Source: Dysosmobacter sp. Marseille-Q4140
GTDB taxonomy: Bacteria; Bacillota; Clostridia; Oscillospirales; Oscillospiraceae
Assembly (NCBI GenBank): GCA_018228705.1
Contig: CP073694.1
Span: 3,038,001-3,102,000 of the forward strand
Direction of reading: 5' to 3'
Length of the DNA stretch: 64,000 nt
The position numbers and the translations under genes were made by a program. The stretch's first letter is position 1, and every line of letters begins with the position of its first letter. Positions 1-10,818 of this stretch are shown here, piece after piece. A model generated the notes under the pieces. That model did no database searches, was not told where the DNA came from, and was given only the letters and a program-made list of their open reading frames with translations.

Positions 1-165
1 GTGACATGTATGAAGTAAGGCAACAGAGAGGTTGCTGCGTCAAAAGACGCGGCAAGCAAATTTTAATTGTGGAACACATCTGAAAAGATGAGGGTAACGA
101 TTACAATTTCAATCTTTGTGAAGCCTGCATAATTCTTAAGAGAACCAAGATTTCTCTGACTGAAA
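1..165 (+). other. 3' part of the 16S-23S internal transcribed spacer
   Basis: AT-rich sequence directly upstream of the 23S 5' end. No tRNA cloverleaf (Ile or Ala, common in this spacer) is visible in these 165 bases. The 16S gene would lie to the left of the window. It is assigned only by position. Confidence 0.6.
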
Positions 166-3006
<2,841 letters not shown>

Positions 3007-3100
3007 ACAAGAAGAAAGCAGGCGGCCTGAAGAAGTGGATGTCACATTGTTCGGTTTTGAGGGTGCAGTGAAAAGCGCACGCTCGTGAAAAGAAGAGTAT

Positions 3101-3176
3101 GCACCTTTAGCTCAGTTGGTAGAGCAACTGACTCTTAATCAGTGGGTCCCCGGTTCGAGTCCGTGAAGGTGCACCA
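3101..3176 (+). tRNA. tRNA-Lys (anticodon CTT)
   Basis: A 76-nt cloverleaf with CCA encoded. The acceptor stem GCACCTT/AAGGTGC is fully paired. The anticodon stem ACTGA/TCAGT encloses the loop CTCTTAA, giving CTT for codon AAG. The T-loop is GGTTCGAGTCC. It lies between 23S and 5S and is two bases from the next tRNA, so it is probably processed from the 23S precursor. Confidence 0.96.
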
Positions 3177-3177
3177 T

Positions 3178-3252
3178 GGCCCGTTGGTCAAGTGGTTAAG
3201 ACAGCGGCCTCTCACGCCGTTAACATCGGTTCGAATCCGGTACGGGTCACCA
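3178..3252 (+). tRNA. tRNA-Glu (anticodon CTC)
   Basis: A 75-nt tRNA with encoded CCA. The acceptor pairs GGCCCGT with ACGGGTC (one G-T pair). The anticodon loop CTCTCAC gives CTC for codon GAG, and the T-arm contains GGTTCGAATCC. It follows tRNA-Lys after one base and precedes the separate 5S promoter. Confidence 0.95.
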
Positions 3253-3260
3253 AACTCTTC

Positions 3261-3289
3261 TTGACAAAGAGAGCGAAAGACAATATAAT
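3261..3289 (+). promoter_or_regulatory. Consensus sigma-70 promoter for 5S rRNA
   Basis: TTGACA at 3261-3266 and TATAAT at 3284-3289 with a 17-bp spacer, a perfect match in both hexamers and spacing. The expected start is near 3296, about 28 bases before the mature 5S end. It lies after the two tRNAs, so 5S can be made independently of the upstream operon. Confidence 0.85.
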
Positions 3290-3323
3290 ACAGGATGTTC
3301 TCCGGCAAGACCGGAAGACAGAA

Positions 3324-3438
<115 letters not shown>

Positions 3439-3441
3439 ACT

Positions 3442-3474
3442 GAGACACACTCCCATGAGTGTGTCTCTTTTTTT
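3442..3474 (+). terminator. Rho-independent terminator of the rRNA/5S unit
   Basis: A perfect 10-bp stem GAGACACACT/AGTGTGTCTC (3442-3451, 3458-3467) with a 6-base loop, followed by a long T tract. Confidence 0.93.
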
Positions 3475-3603
3475 CTTTTTACCCCGCGCACCGAAGCTGC
3501 CCCTGCCAGACGGCTGCTCGGATGCAGATCAACCAACTGTGGAGCTGAATGAGACATGGCTTCATCGCTTGATGAAACTACTGACCCGGAAACTGCTTGA
3601 CAA

Positions 3604-3644
3604 ACCTCGGCCATCTATGTATGATAAACATAGATGGCCGAGGT
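3604..3644. repeat. 17-bp perfect inverted repeat upstream of the HAAS/PadR operon
   Basis: The arms 3604-3620 and 3628-3644 are perfectly complementary, with a 7-base loop, and no T tract follows on either strand, so it is not a standard terminator. Its centre reads ATGT-N7-ACAT, close to the ATGT/ACAT core of PadR-family operators. Because a padR gene lies in the operon starting at 3668, an operator role is a reasonable inference. Confidence 0.7.
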
Positions 3645-3667
3645 ATTTGCTTCCGGGGGGTGTGAGA

Positions 3668-4539
3668 ATGAGCGCGTTTACTGACTGGCGGGACCAGGTG
3701 ACGGCACAGGTGCGTTTCTGGCCGGACCGGAAATCTATCGCCAGGGAGCTGACCGACCATTTTCAGGATCATACCCGGGATCTGGAGCGGCTGGATTACC
3801 CCTGGCAGCTGGCGGAGGAGCGGGCTCTGGCCGCCATGGGCGACCCGGAACTGGTCGGAAAAGCCCTGGACCGGGTCCACAAGCCCTGGCTGGGGTGGCT
3901 GTGGATGGCCAGCCGGGCTGTGCTGGTCTTGACAACGGTTGCATGTCTGCTGTCCCTTCCCGGGACCGGCGACTTTTTTCATATGGTGGGAAATACCCTG
4001 TTTCCGCCGGAGGATCTGGGGGGATATCAGGCCATCGTGGGCAGCTATCAACTGCTGAATGAACAGGAGGGCGTCACCCCTTGGCACTTCATGGGAACGC
4101 TGGAAGCGCAGCCCGCGCAGCTGCCAGGCTACACGCTCTCGCTCTTGGAAGGAAAATGGTGGGGCAAAATGACGGCGGATTTTACAGAGCGGAGTGTTTG
4201 CTGCGTCTGGAGCCGGAGCACCTGTGGTACGGGCTGCCGGACGACGTTCTGGATGACCTGAGCCTGCTTGGTAGCGGGGAGGTTCCGTTCCAGAATGAAA
4301 AAAACAACCCCTTTCACAGTGGAGAGACAGACAACTGGTTTTTGATTTCCGAGTCCTCCAATGCCATTCCCCTCTCCAGTGATGCGGACAGCTACCGCTT
4401 GGAGGACAGCCGCGATCTGGGCGGATGGTATCTCTGCCTGACCATGACTGCCTGTGAGCCGGTAGAATGGACGGAGCTGTCCTTTCCCTACGGAGACAAC
4501 AACTGGGCCTTTCGAATCACATGGGAGGGGCCCTCATGA
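3668..4539 (+). pseudogene. HAAS-domain membrane protein, first copy, frameshifted
   Basis: The N-terminal roughly 75 residues form a HAAS-type domain (helical domain commonly found next to PadR regulators), followed by one membrane segment near residues 79-97. The reading frame changes between about 4150 and 4170 (a run of AAAA, GGGG and AAAA). Upstream codons lie in one frame and stop at 4261; the rest of the protein continues in the -1 frame to 4539. The intact paralogue at 5508-6239 aligns across the break, so one base has been lost here (or read wrongly). Start ATG 3668 has GGGGGTGTGAG upstream. The stop overlaps the next gene as ATGA. Programmed -1 slippage at the A run is a less likely alternative. 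Confidence 0.75.
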
Positions 4540-5165
4540 GACAGGTGAAGAAGCGGACCAACCGCAGGGTCCGGATCATTCGAAACCTGCTGCTGTCCGG
4601 TTTGATGGCGGGAGCACTCTGGGTCATGCTGGGCTTTCCGGCCTGGAGCCGGGCTATGCTGGCCCGACAGATCGCCCGGGAAAATCTGCTCTCCGACCCG
4701 GAGATCCTCTACATAGAGCGGGAAGGCGCGTTCAGCAGGATGTACCTTCGCTGCGGAGCCTGCTTTTTGGAGGCGCCCGTCTACCGCCAGGGACTGCTCT
4801 GGCGGATCGCGGGCAGTGCACAGATGTACGTTCCAACAGAGGGAATCCTCTGCCTGCCCGCTGGAGGCGAGGACCGGCTGCTGGTTTTGGGAGACACGGG
4901 AGACGCTGTCCGCATGGAGGTGGAGATCCGGGTGGACGGCGATCTGGACGGGACCGTGGACGGGGTATATACCGCCGCCGGAGAGGCGGTCTCTCCGGGC
5001 GTGTTCTCCCTTCCCGTAGAGCCCGTGGGAGCTCCTGCATCCACAGGAACCTTTCGCAACCGCTGGCCCCGTCAGCTGTCCTATACGCTGACTGCTTACG
5101 GGCAGAACGGAGACGCACTATGGGAAATCCAACTGAAACGGAGCGGATTGGAGGAGACGGTATGA
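4536..5165 (+). CDS. Single-pass membrane protein of the HAAS/PadR operon, copy 1
   Basis: 209 aa and no family recognised with certainty. A basic N-terminus (about 16 residues, many R/K) leads into one hydrophobic segment (about 19-38). The rest is predicted outside the membrane and rich in beta-type sequence. It is homologous to the product of 6236-7006: both have the basic RNLL stretch before the membrane segment and a PEILY motif after it. It overlaps the preceding HAAS gene by ATGA and the following padR by ATGA, so translation is probably coupled. A role as surface partner of the HAAS protein is inferred only from the conserved pairing. Confidence 0.8.
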   Translation: MRQVKKRTNRRVRIIRNLLLSGLMAGALWVMLGFPAWSRAMLARQIARENLLSDPEILYIEREGAFSRMYLRCGACFLEAPVYRQGLLWRIAGSAQMYVPTEGILCLPAGGEDRLLVLGDTGDAVRMEVEIRVDGDLDGTVDGVYTAAGEAVSPGVFSLPVEPVGAPASTGTFRNRWPRQLSYTLTAYGQNGDALWEIQLKRSGLEETV

Positions 5166-5500
5166 AGATCGACAAGAGTTTGATGGCGGGCAGCACCACG
5201 CTGCTGGTATTGTCCCTGCTGAGCCGGGAGGAGATGTACGGCTACCAGATGATCACAGAACTTGCCCGCCGCAGCGACCACACCTTCGAGCTGAAGGAGG
5301 GGACGCTGTATCCCATCCTCCACGGCCTGGAGGCGGACCGGCTGGTGACGGTGCGGGAGAAGGAGGCGGAGACGGGCCGGGTGCGCAAGTACTACCGCAT
5401 CACCAAAAAGGGATGGAAGGTCCTGGAGGAGAAGAAGGCCGAGTGGACCACCTTCACGGAGAAGGTCAACGCCGTAGTCTGCGGCACCTCCCCGGCGTGA
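5162..5500 (+). CDS. PadR family transcriptional regulator
   Basis: 112 aa, the usual size of a short (PadR-s1 type) regulator. The winged helix covers about residues 10-85: the block with EEMYGYQMI is the first helix pair, KEGTLYPILHGLE is the recognition region, and RKYYRITKKGW is the wing. The C-terminal helix (EKKAEWTTFTEKV) serves for dimerisation. PadR proteins are usually repressors of adjacent membrane-protein genes. Here it sits between two HAAS/membrane gene pairs and is translationally coupled to the first. The 3604-3644 inverted repeat is a plausible operator. Confidence 0.93.
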   Translation: MKIDKSLMAGSTTLLVLSLLSREEMYGYQMITELARRSDHTFELKEGTLYPILHGLEADRLVTVREKEAETGRVRKYYRITKKGWKVLEEKKAEWTTFTEKVNAVVCGTSPA

Positions 5501-5507
5501 GGCGGCT

Positions 5508-6239
5508 ATGGGAGAGGACTTTCGGAACTGGCGGTCCACGGTGACGGCCCAGGTGCGCTTCAAACCGGACCGGGCGGCCATTGAACAGGAACTGACCGCT
5601 CACTATGAGGACCATGTCCGGGACCTGGAGCGGCTGGACTACCCGCCGGAGCTGGCGGAGCAGCGGGCGCTCACGGCTATGGGGGACCCGGAGACCATCG
5701 GGAAGGCCCTGGACCGGGTCCACAAGCCCTGGCTGGGGCGGCTGTGGCAGCTCAGCCGGGCGCTGGTGTGGGTTGCCTGTGCCTTGACACTGCTGACGCT
5801 GCTGTATCGCGGCTGGCCGGACTGGAGCGCGCAGATCTCCAACAGCTGGGAGGGGATCGGCGTAGAGCTGGCCTGCCCGCCGCCGGTGCAGGCGGGCCCC
5901 TACCGCCTGGAAGTGACACAGGTTCGGTATGTGGACAACCAGGAGACCGGCAGGGGGCAGCTGCACCTGGACCTGCGGTGCACCACGCTGAAATTCTGGC
6001 TGGACGGCCCGGAGCTGATGGACTGCCTGGAGGCGGTGGACAGCAACGGCACCGTGTACAGGAGCTACCGCTATCCCTGGATCACAGGGAGCGTCTCCGG
6101 GGACCGGCCCGTCCGAACATACGGCTGGATCGAACTGGACGGCATCGAAAACGCCCCGGAGTGGGTGGACATCACTCATCTGGCCGCTGGGTGGACCATC
6201 CGAGTCCAGCTGCCGGGTGGAGAGGAGGCGGCGCCATGA
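5508..6239 (+). CDS. HAAS-domain membrane protein, intact second copy
   Basis: 243 aa. Residues 1-75 are the HAAS-type helical domain with the conserved pattern LERLDYPPELAEQRA, then AMGDPE and the KALDRVHKPWLG end, followed by a membrane segment (about 80-100) and an extracytoplasmic beta-rich domain (about 110-240). HAAS proteins are regularly encoded beside PadR regulators, and their biochemical role is not established. It starts 7 bases after padR and overlaps the next gene by ATGA. The first 80 residues are strongly similar to the frameshifted copy at 3668, which indicates duplication. Confidence 0.85.
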   Translation: MGEDFRNWRSTVTAQVRFKPDRAAIEQELTAHYEDHVRDLERLDYPPELAEQRALTAMGDPETIGKALDRVHKPWLGRLWQLSRALVWVACALTLLTLLYRGWPDWSAQISNSWEGIGVELACPPPVQAGPYRLEVTQVRYVDNQETGRGQLHLDLRCTTLKFWLDGPELMDCLEAVDSNGTVYRSYRYPWITGSVSGDRPVRTYGWIELDGIENAPEWVDITHLAAGWTIRVQLPGGEEAAP

Positions 6240-7006
6240 AGATTTGCAGGGAATACCTGCCCCGCCTGAGCCGAAAGGGGCGCATTTTTCGGAACCTACT
6301 GACCGTGGTGGTACTGCTGCTGTTCACCTGGGCCCTGCGGGACTTTGCCCCGCCCACGGTGGCGCTGGCGGTGCGGTGGCGGGCGGAGGAGTACGGCCTG
6401 GCGGCGCCGGAGATCCTGTATTGCTCCGAATGGGAGAGGGACCGGGCCGATCTGTTGCTGCGGTGGGAGGACGGCCGGCTGGCCTCCTCCCGGTGCTACC
6501 GGTGGCTGGGGAGCCGCAGCGTGGGGGAGTTTTGCTTCGCCCAGCCGGAGGACGGCGGCGCCGTGCTGTTCCAGGCCCAGACTGGGACGCCTGCGGATAC
6601 GGTGTATTTCTGGTCGGACGAGCCGGAGGCGGCCCGGGCGGAGTGCCGCCTGCGGCTGCGGTCGGACATCCAGGCATCCTGGACGGACGAGAGCGCCGGG
6701 ACCTCCGCCAGCGATCACTTTGACTGGGATGAGACCTATGTGATGGAGTCCGTCCCCAGCCCCCAGGGTATCTATTGCTTTCCCATCACACTGAAATATC
6801 CCAACGAGGAAAATGAAGCTGCCCTGCGGACAAAGACCATGGCGGAGGAGAGCGCCCTGCGCTCCTACAACAACATCCGGCGGCGCGTCGTGGGAACGGA
6901 TTTTGCCGCGGAGCTCTCCGTGACCTTTTATGACGCGGCGGGGCAGGTCCTGGGGACCTGGGAGCAGGAGCTGTGGAACTCCTTTCCCGGCGGCGCGGAC
7001 CGGTGA
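6236..7006 (+). CDS. Single-pass membrane protein of the HAAS/PadR operon, copy 2
   Basis: 256 aa. A basic N-terminus is followed by one hydrophobic helix (about residues 20-36) and an extracytoplasmic domain of unknown function. It is a paralogue of the protein at 4536-5165, sharing the IxRNLL stretch, the following helix and the PEILY motif, but has a longer C-terminal part. It is the last gene of the operon, overlaps the HAAS gene by ATGA and is followed by a hairpin terminator. No enzymatic motif is visible. Confidence 0.8.
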   Translation: MKICREYLPRLSRKGRIFRNLLTVVVLLLFTWALRDFAPPTVALAVRWRAEEYGLAAPEILYCSEWERDRADLLLRWEDGRLASSRCYRWLGSRSVGEFCFAQPEDGGAVLFQAQTGTPADTVYFWSDEPEAARAECRLRLRSDIQASWTDESAGTSASDHFDWDETYVMESVPSPQGIYCFPITLKYPNEENEAALRTKTMAEESALRSYNNIRRRVVGTDFAAELSVTFYDAAGQVLGTWEQELWNSFPGGADR

Positions 7007-7020
7007 GCGGCAAGAGAAAA

Positions 7021-7048
7021 GGACGGTATCATTCGATACCGTCCTTCT
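7021..7048. terminator. Bidirectional terminator between the PadR and oad operons
   Basis: A 10-bp perfect stem GGACGGTATC/GATACCGTCC with an ATTC loop. T-rich sequence follows on the plus strand, and an A run before it provides the U tract for the convergent minus-strand oad operon. Confidence 0.88.
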
Positions 7049-7052
7049 TTCA

Positions 7053-8519
7053 TTAAAACTTGTACTCCACATACAGCTCCCGCACGGCGCTGGGGTCGGC
7101 GGGGTTGGGAGGCGCGGCCTGCGCCGCGGGCTTCGGCGGCTCCGGTTTGGGAGCTTCGCGGGGGCCGTCCCGCCAGGAAAGGAACTTGGGCGCTACCTGG
7201 GGGAACAGGGCCAGGGAGAGGACGTCCTCGTCGCTTTTGGCGAGACCACGGAACTCCTCCCGATACTTGGGCAGCTCCGGCTCCAGCAGGTCTGCCGGGC
7301 GGCAGGTGATGACCTCCTCCGGAGCAATGCCGGCCTTGGCCCGGACATCCTCGTTGACCTTGCCCGGCAGGGCGCCGTATTCGCCCCGCAGCATGGCTTT
7401 GGACTCCTTGGGGAAGGTCTTGTACCGCTCCCCCATAATGACGTTCATCACCGCCTGGGTGCCCACGATCTGGCTGGAGGGGGTCACCAGGGGCGGGTAG
7501 CCGAAGTCCTCCCGGACCCGGGGGATCTCCGCCAGCACGTCGTAGTACTGGTCCTCTTTCCCGGCCTGCTTGAGCTGGGAGATGAGGTTGCTGAGCATAC
7601 CGCCGGGCACCTGGTATAAAAGGGTATTGGTGTCCACGTTCAGCACCTTGGGGTCCAGGGCCCCCTCGTCCTTGAGCCGCTGGGCCACCTTGCGGAAATG
7701 GACGGCGGCCTCGCTCATCTTGTTCAGATCCAGACCCGTGTCCCGGGCGGTGCCCTGGAGCGTGGCCACCAGGGACTCCGTGGCGGGCTGGGAGGTGCCG
7801 TTGGCCAGGGGGCTCAGGGCCGTGTCCACGATGTCCACCCCGGCGTAGGCCGCCATGAGATACACCATATCGCCGGTGCCGGTGGTGTTGTGGGTGTGCA
7901 GATGGATGGGCACGGACACCGTCTCCTTCAATCGCTTGACCAGGGAATAGGCGTCCATGGGCAGAAGGAGGTTTGCCATGTCCTTGATGCAGATGACGTC
8001 GGCGCCCATCTGCTCCAGCTCCTTTGCCAGCTTCACGAAGTACGCCTCGTCGTGGATGGGGGAGATGGTATAGCTGAGGGTGGCCTCCACCATGCCGCCG
8101 TACTTCTTGGTGGAGCGGATGGCCTGTTCCAGGTTCCGCACGTCGTTGAGGGCGTCAAAGATGCGGATGATGTCGATGCCGTTTTCAATGCTCTTGGCGC
8201 AGAAGGCGTCCACCACGTCATCGGCGTAATGCTTGTAGCCTAGGATGTTCTGGCCGCGGAAGAGCATCTGGAGCTTCGTGTGGGGCAGAGCGCGGCGCAG
8301 GGCCCGCAGGCGCTCCCAGGGGTCCTCGTTCAAAAAGCGCATGCAGGCGTCAAAGGTGGCGCCGCCCCAGCACTCCAGCGACCAATAGCCAATGGAGTCC
8401 AGCACCTCGCAGGCGGGCAGCATGTCCTCCAGACGCATCCGGGTGGCCGCCTGGGACTGGTGGGCGTCCCGGAGGATGGTATCGGTGAGATACAGCGGTT
8501 TGTTCGATAGAAATTCCAT
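7053..8519 (-). CDS. oadA: Oxaloacetate decarboxylase, alpha (carboxyltransferase) subunit
   Basis: 488 aa. It transfers the carboxyl group of oxaloacetate (or a related acid) to biotin, in the cytoplasm. The HMGL-like TIM barrel has LRDAHQS near residue 16, the FDALNDVRN block, and the metal-binding HLHTHNTTG. The conserved carboxyltransferase C-terminal domain follows. The usual fused biotin domain is absent: the protein ends in a Pro/Ala-rich tail, and biotin is carried by the separate protein at 9908-10249. ATG 8519 was chosen for its GCGGAGG ribosome site. Last gene of oadG-biotin carrier-oadB-oadA. Methylmalonyl-CoA or glutaconyl-CoA decarboxylases share the layout, but this carboxyltransferase is of the oxaloacetate/pyruvate type. 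Confidence 0.93.
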   Translation of the reverse strand: MEFLSNKPLYLTDTILRDAHQSQAATRMRLEDMLPACEVLDSIGYWSLECWGGATFDACMRFLNEDPWERLRALRRALPHTKLQMLFRGQNILGYKHYADDVVDAFCAKSIENGIDIIRIFDALNDVRNLEQAIRSTKKYGGMVEATLSYTISPIHDEAYFVKLAKELEQMGADVICIKDMANLLLPMDAYSLVKRLKETVSVPIHLHTHNTTGTGDMVYLMAAYAGVDIVDTALSPLANGTSQPATESLVATLQGTARDTGLDLNKMSEAAVHFRKVAQRLKDEGALDPKVLNVDTNTLLYQVPGGMLSNLISQLKQAGKEDQYYDVLAEIPRVREDFGYPPLVTPSSQIVGTQAVMNVIMGERYKTFPKESKAMLRGEYGALPGKVNEDVRAKAGIAPEEVITCRPADLLEPELPKYREEFRGLAKSDEDVLSLALFPQVAPKFLSWRDGPREAPKPEPPKPAAQAAPPNPADPSAVRELYVEYKF

Positions 8520-8633
8520 AAAAAACCTCCGCTTGCGCACCAGAGCCGGTCGCCGCCGCTGCGGCTGTGGAGATCACCGGACCCGGTAGCGAGATAACGT
8601 TCTTTTTGGTTCTTTTTCTTTCAAGAAAAAGAA

Positions 8634-9893
8634 TCAGCCGAACAGGGAGATCAGCACGCCCGCGGCGATGGCGGAGCCAATGACGCCGGCCACATTGGGC
8701 CCCATGGCGTGCATCAGCAGGAAGTTGCCGGGATTGGCCTCCTGGCCCACCTTCTGGGACACCCGGGCGGCCATGGGCACGGCGGACACGCCGGCGGAGC
8801 CGATGAGGGGGTTGATCTTCTCCTTGAGGAACAGGTTCATGAACTTGGCCAGCAGTACGCCGCCGGCGGTGCCGAAGCTGAAGGCCACGATGCCCATGGC
8901 CAGGATGGCCAGGGTGCGGGGGCTGAGGAAGGTGGTGCCGGTGGCGGTAGCGCCCACGGAGACCCCCAGGAAAATGGTGACGATGTTGATGAGCTCGTTC
9001 TGTACGGTCTTGCTGAGCCGCTCGGTGACGCCGCATTCCCGGAAGAGGTTCCCCAGCATCAAACAGGCGATCAGCGGCGCCGCGGAGGGCACCAGCAGGG
9101 CCACGAACACGGTCACCACGATGGGGAACACGATCTTCTCCTTCTTGGAGACCTCCCGCAGGGGCTTCATGACGATCTTGCGCTCTTCCTCGGTGGTCAG
9201 CAGCTTCATGATGGGCGGCTGGATCACCGGCACCAGGGCCATGTAGGAGTAGGCCGATACGGCGATGGGGCCCAGCAGGGCCGGGGCCAGCATGACGGTG
9301 ACGAAGATGGCCGTGGGACCGTCGGCGCCGCCGATGATGCCGATGGAAGAGGCCTCCGGACCGGTGAAGCCGATCAGGCGGCAGCCCACATAGGTCATGA
9401 AGATGCCAAGCTGCGCGGCCGCGCCCAGCAGCAGGCTCTTGGGGTTGGCGATCAGGGGGCCGAAGTCGGTCATGGCGCCCACGCCCATGAAGATCAGGCA
9501 GGGATAGATACCCAGCTTTACGCCCAGGTACAGCACGTCCAGCAGTCCCACGGAGATGGTCTCGCCTACCGCTGCCGTGGCCAGCACGGCTTCGGATACC
9601 CCGGCGGCGCTCATTTCCGACAAAAACTCCGCCGTGATTGGGGCGCCTCCGAAGAGGTCCCAGTGGATATGGCCCCCGGCAAAGAGGATCTCATGGTACA
9701 TCTCCGCTCCGGGCAGGTTGGTCACCAGCATGCCGAAGGCGATGGGTACCAGCAGCAGCGGCTCAAACTTTTTTACAATGCCCAGGTACAGCAGGACACA
9801 GGCAATGACGATCATGATGAGGCATTTCCAGTTACCGCCCTGGGTGAATTGATAAAAGCCGGTGCTTGTGATAAAATTCAAAACAGCGTCCAT
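8634..9893 (-). CDS. oadB: Oxaloacetate decarboxylase beta subunit (Na+ pump)
   Basis: 419 aa integral membrane protein. It decarboxylates carboxybiotin and couples this to sodium export. The hydrophobic segments are typical of the OadB/GcdB/MmdB family (about 9-11 helices). Signature motifs are [10 protein letters not shown] (around residue 140), [10 protein letters not shown] (around 190) and the C-terminal [11 protein letters not shown] segment. The length equals that of family members. It lies 14 bases after the biotin-carrier gene and 114 bases before oadA. The gradient produced could drive the Na+/solute symporter at 12239 (inference). Confidence 0.96.
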   Translation of the reverse strand: MDAVLNFITSTGFYQFTQGGNWKCLIMIVIACVLLYLGIVKKFEPLLLVPIAFGMLVTNLPGAEMYHEILFAGGHIHWDLFGGAPITAEFLSEMSAAGVSEAVLATAAVGETISVGLLDVLYLGVKLGIYPCLIFMGVGAMTDFGPLIANPKSLLLGAAAQLGIFMTYVGCRLIGFTGPEASSIGIIGGADGPTAIFVTVMLAPALLGPIAVSAYSYMALVPVIQPPIMKLLTTEEERKIVMKPLREVSKKEKIVFPIVVTVFVALLVPSAAPLIACLMLGNLFRECGVTERLSKTVQNELINIVTIFLGVSVGATATGTTFLSPRTLAILAMGIVAFSFGTAGGVLLAKFMNLFLKEKINPLIGSAGVSAVPMAARVSQKVGQEANPGNFLLMHAMGPNVAGVIGSAIAAGVLISLFG

Positions 9894-9907
9894 AGGCCGT
9901 TACCCCG

Positions 9908-10249
9908 TCACTGGATGGTGCAAAGGGGCGTGCCGGACTCCACCGCAGCGCCCTTGGCGGTCTGGATGGCGGCTACCCGGCCATCCCGGGGACACATGAT
10001 CTCATTTTCCATTTTCATGGCCTCCAGGATCATCAGCACCTGGCCCCGCTTGACGCTGTCGCCCACGGCCACGTTCACCGAGAGAATGGTGCCGGGCATG
10101 GGAGCGGTCACCTGCTCGCCGCCGGCAGGTGCCGGAGGCGGGGGCGGCGCCGGAGCAGCCGCGGCCGCAGGCGCAGGGGCCGCGCCGGTCAGCTCCTCCA
10201 GTTCTACTTCATAGGCAACGCCGTTGACGGTCACTTTGTATTTCTTCAT
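9908..10249 (-). CDS. Biotin carrier protein of the oxaloacetate decarboxylase
   Basis: 113 aa. It carries the biotin that shuttles CO2 between the alpha and beta subunits. The N-terminal roughly 25 residues are followed by a flexible Pro/Ala linker (about residues 26-45) and a biotinyl/lipoyl domain whose biotin site EAMKMEN is complete, with the attachment Lys in the second position after Ala-Met. ATG 10249 is preceded by GGGAGG at good spacing; an upstream in-frame ATG would enter oadG. It is detached from the carboxyltransferase, as in GcdC/MmdC. Confidence 0.93.
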   Translation of the reverse strand: MKKYKVTVNGVAYEVELEELTGAAPAPAAAAAPAPPPPPAPAGGEQVTAPMPGTILSVNVAVGDSVKRGQVLMILEAMKMENEIMCPRDGRVAAIQTAKGAAVESGTPLCTIQ

Positions 10250-10280
10250 GGAAACCTCCCCATTCTTTCGCACAGACGAT

Positions 10281-10556
10281 TTATAAGGGTTTGACGGACA
10301 GGATGCGGATGCCGGTGACATCGGTGCCCAGGTCCTCAGCTACAGCGGCGGAGATGGCGGCGATCAGCTCCGGCGTGATGGCGGCGCCCGCGGCCGGTAC
10401 TGTCGGCACCGGGACAGGCGGAGCGGAGACCGCCGGCTGCTTTCCGACGGAGCGCAGCACCGCGCTCATCAGTGTGCTCAGCGCCACCAGGCAGATCAGG
10501 CCGAAGAACACAGTCCCCATGCCCATCAGACACACAAACAGATGATTGTAGTCCAT
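10281..10556 (-). CDS. oadG: Oxaloacetate decarboxylase gamma chain
   Basis: 91 aa. One N-terminal membrane helix (about residues 8-30), a Pro/Val-rich linker, and a short cytoplasmic C-terminal segment containing an ITPELIAAISAAVAE helix. OadG/MmdD subunits anchor and assemble the complex, and the C-terminal tail contacts the alpha subunit. It is the first gene of the operon, with AAGGAGG before the ATG and a strong promoter 31 bases upstream. Confidence 0.9.
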   Translation of the reverse strand: MDYNHLFVCLMGMGTVFFGLICLVALSTLMSAVLRSVGKQPAVSAPPVPVPTVPAAGAAITPELIAAISAAVAEDLGTDVTGIRILSVKPL

Positions 10557-10586
10557 AGATTCCCTCCTTGGGCGATTTTTAGGTAC

Positions 10587-10615
10587 ATTGTATCAATTTT
10601 TTTGAAAGAACACAA
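10587..10615 (-). promoter_or_regulatory. Promoter of the oad operon
   Basis: On the minus strand, TTGTGT (10610-10615) and TACAAT (10587-10592) are separated by 17 bp. The start is expected near 10580, leaving a short leader before oadG. Confidence 0.75.
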
Positions 10616-10719
10616 TGCGGATTGTGCCGCTTTTGGCTGCGGTACACCGAAAAAATTTGCGTAAATATTTGTCAAAATACACAAAGCGGAAGAAAAAGAA
10701 ATCGTTTGTTTCTGCTTGG

Positions 10720-10748
10720 ATGACAAAATGTGAGCGGACACAGATAAT
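10720..10748 (+). promoter_or_regulatory. Promoter of sfsA-mntP
   Basis: ATGACA (10720-10725), 17-bp spacer, GATAAT (10743-10748). Each hexamer has five of six consensus bases. It is divergent from the oad promoter; the shared 262-bp intergenic region is AT-rich. Confidence 0.7.
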
Positions 10749-10818
10749 GATAAAAGGAGATACAGCCCCGGGAGAGGGCACAAAATGCGCGGTTTCCCGG
10801 GTTCCGGAAAGGAGCTTT

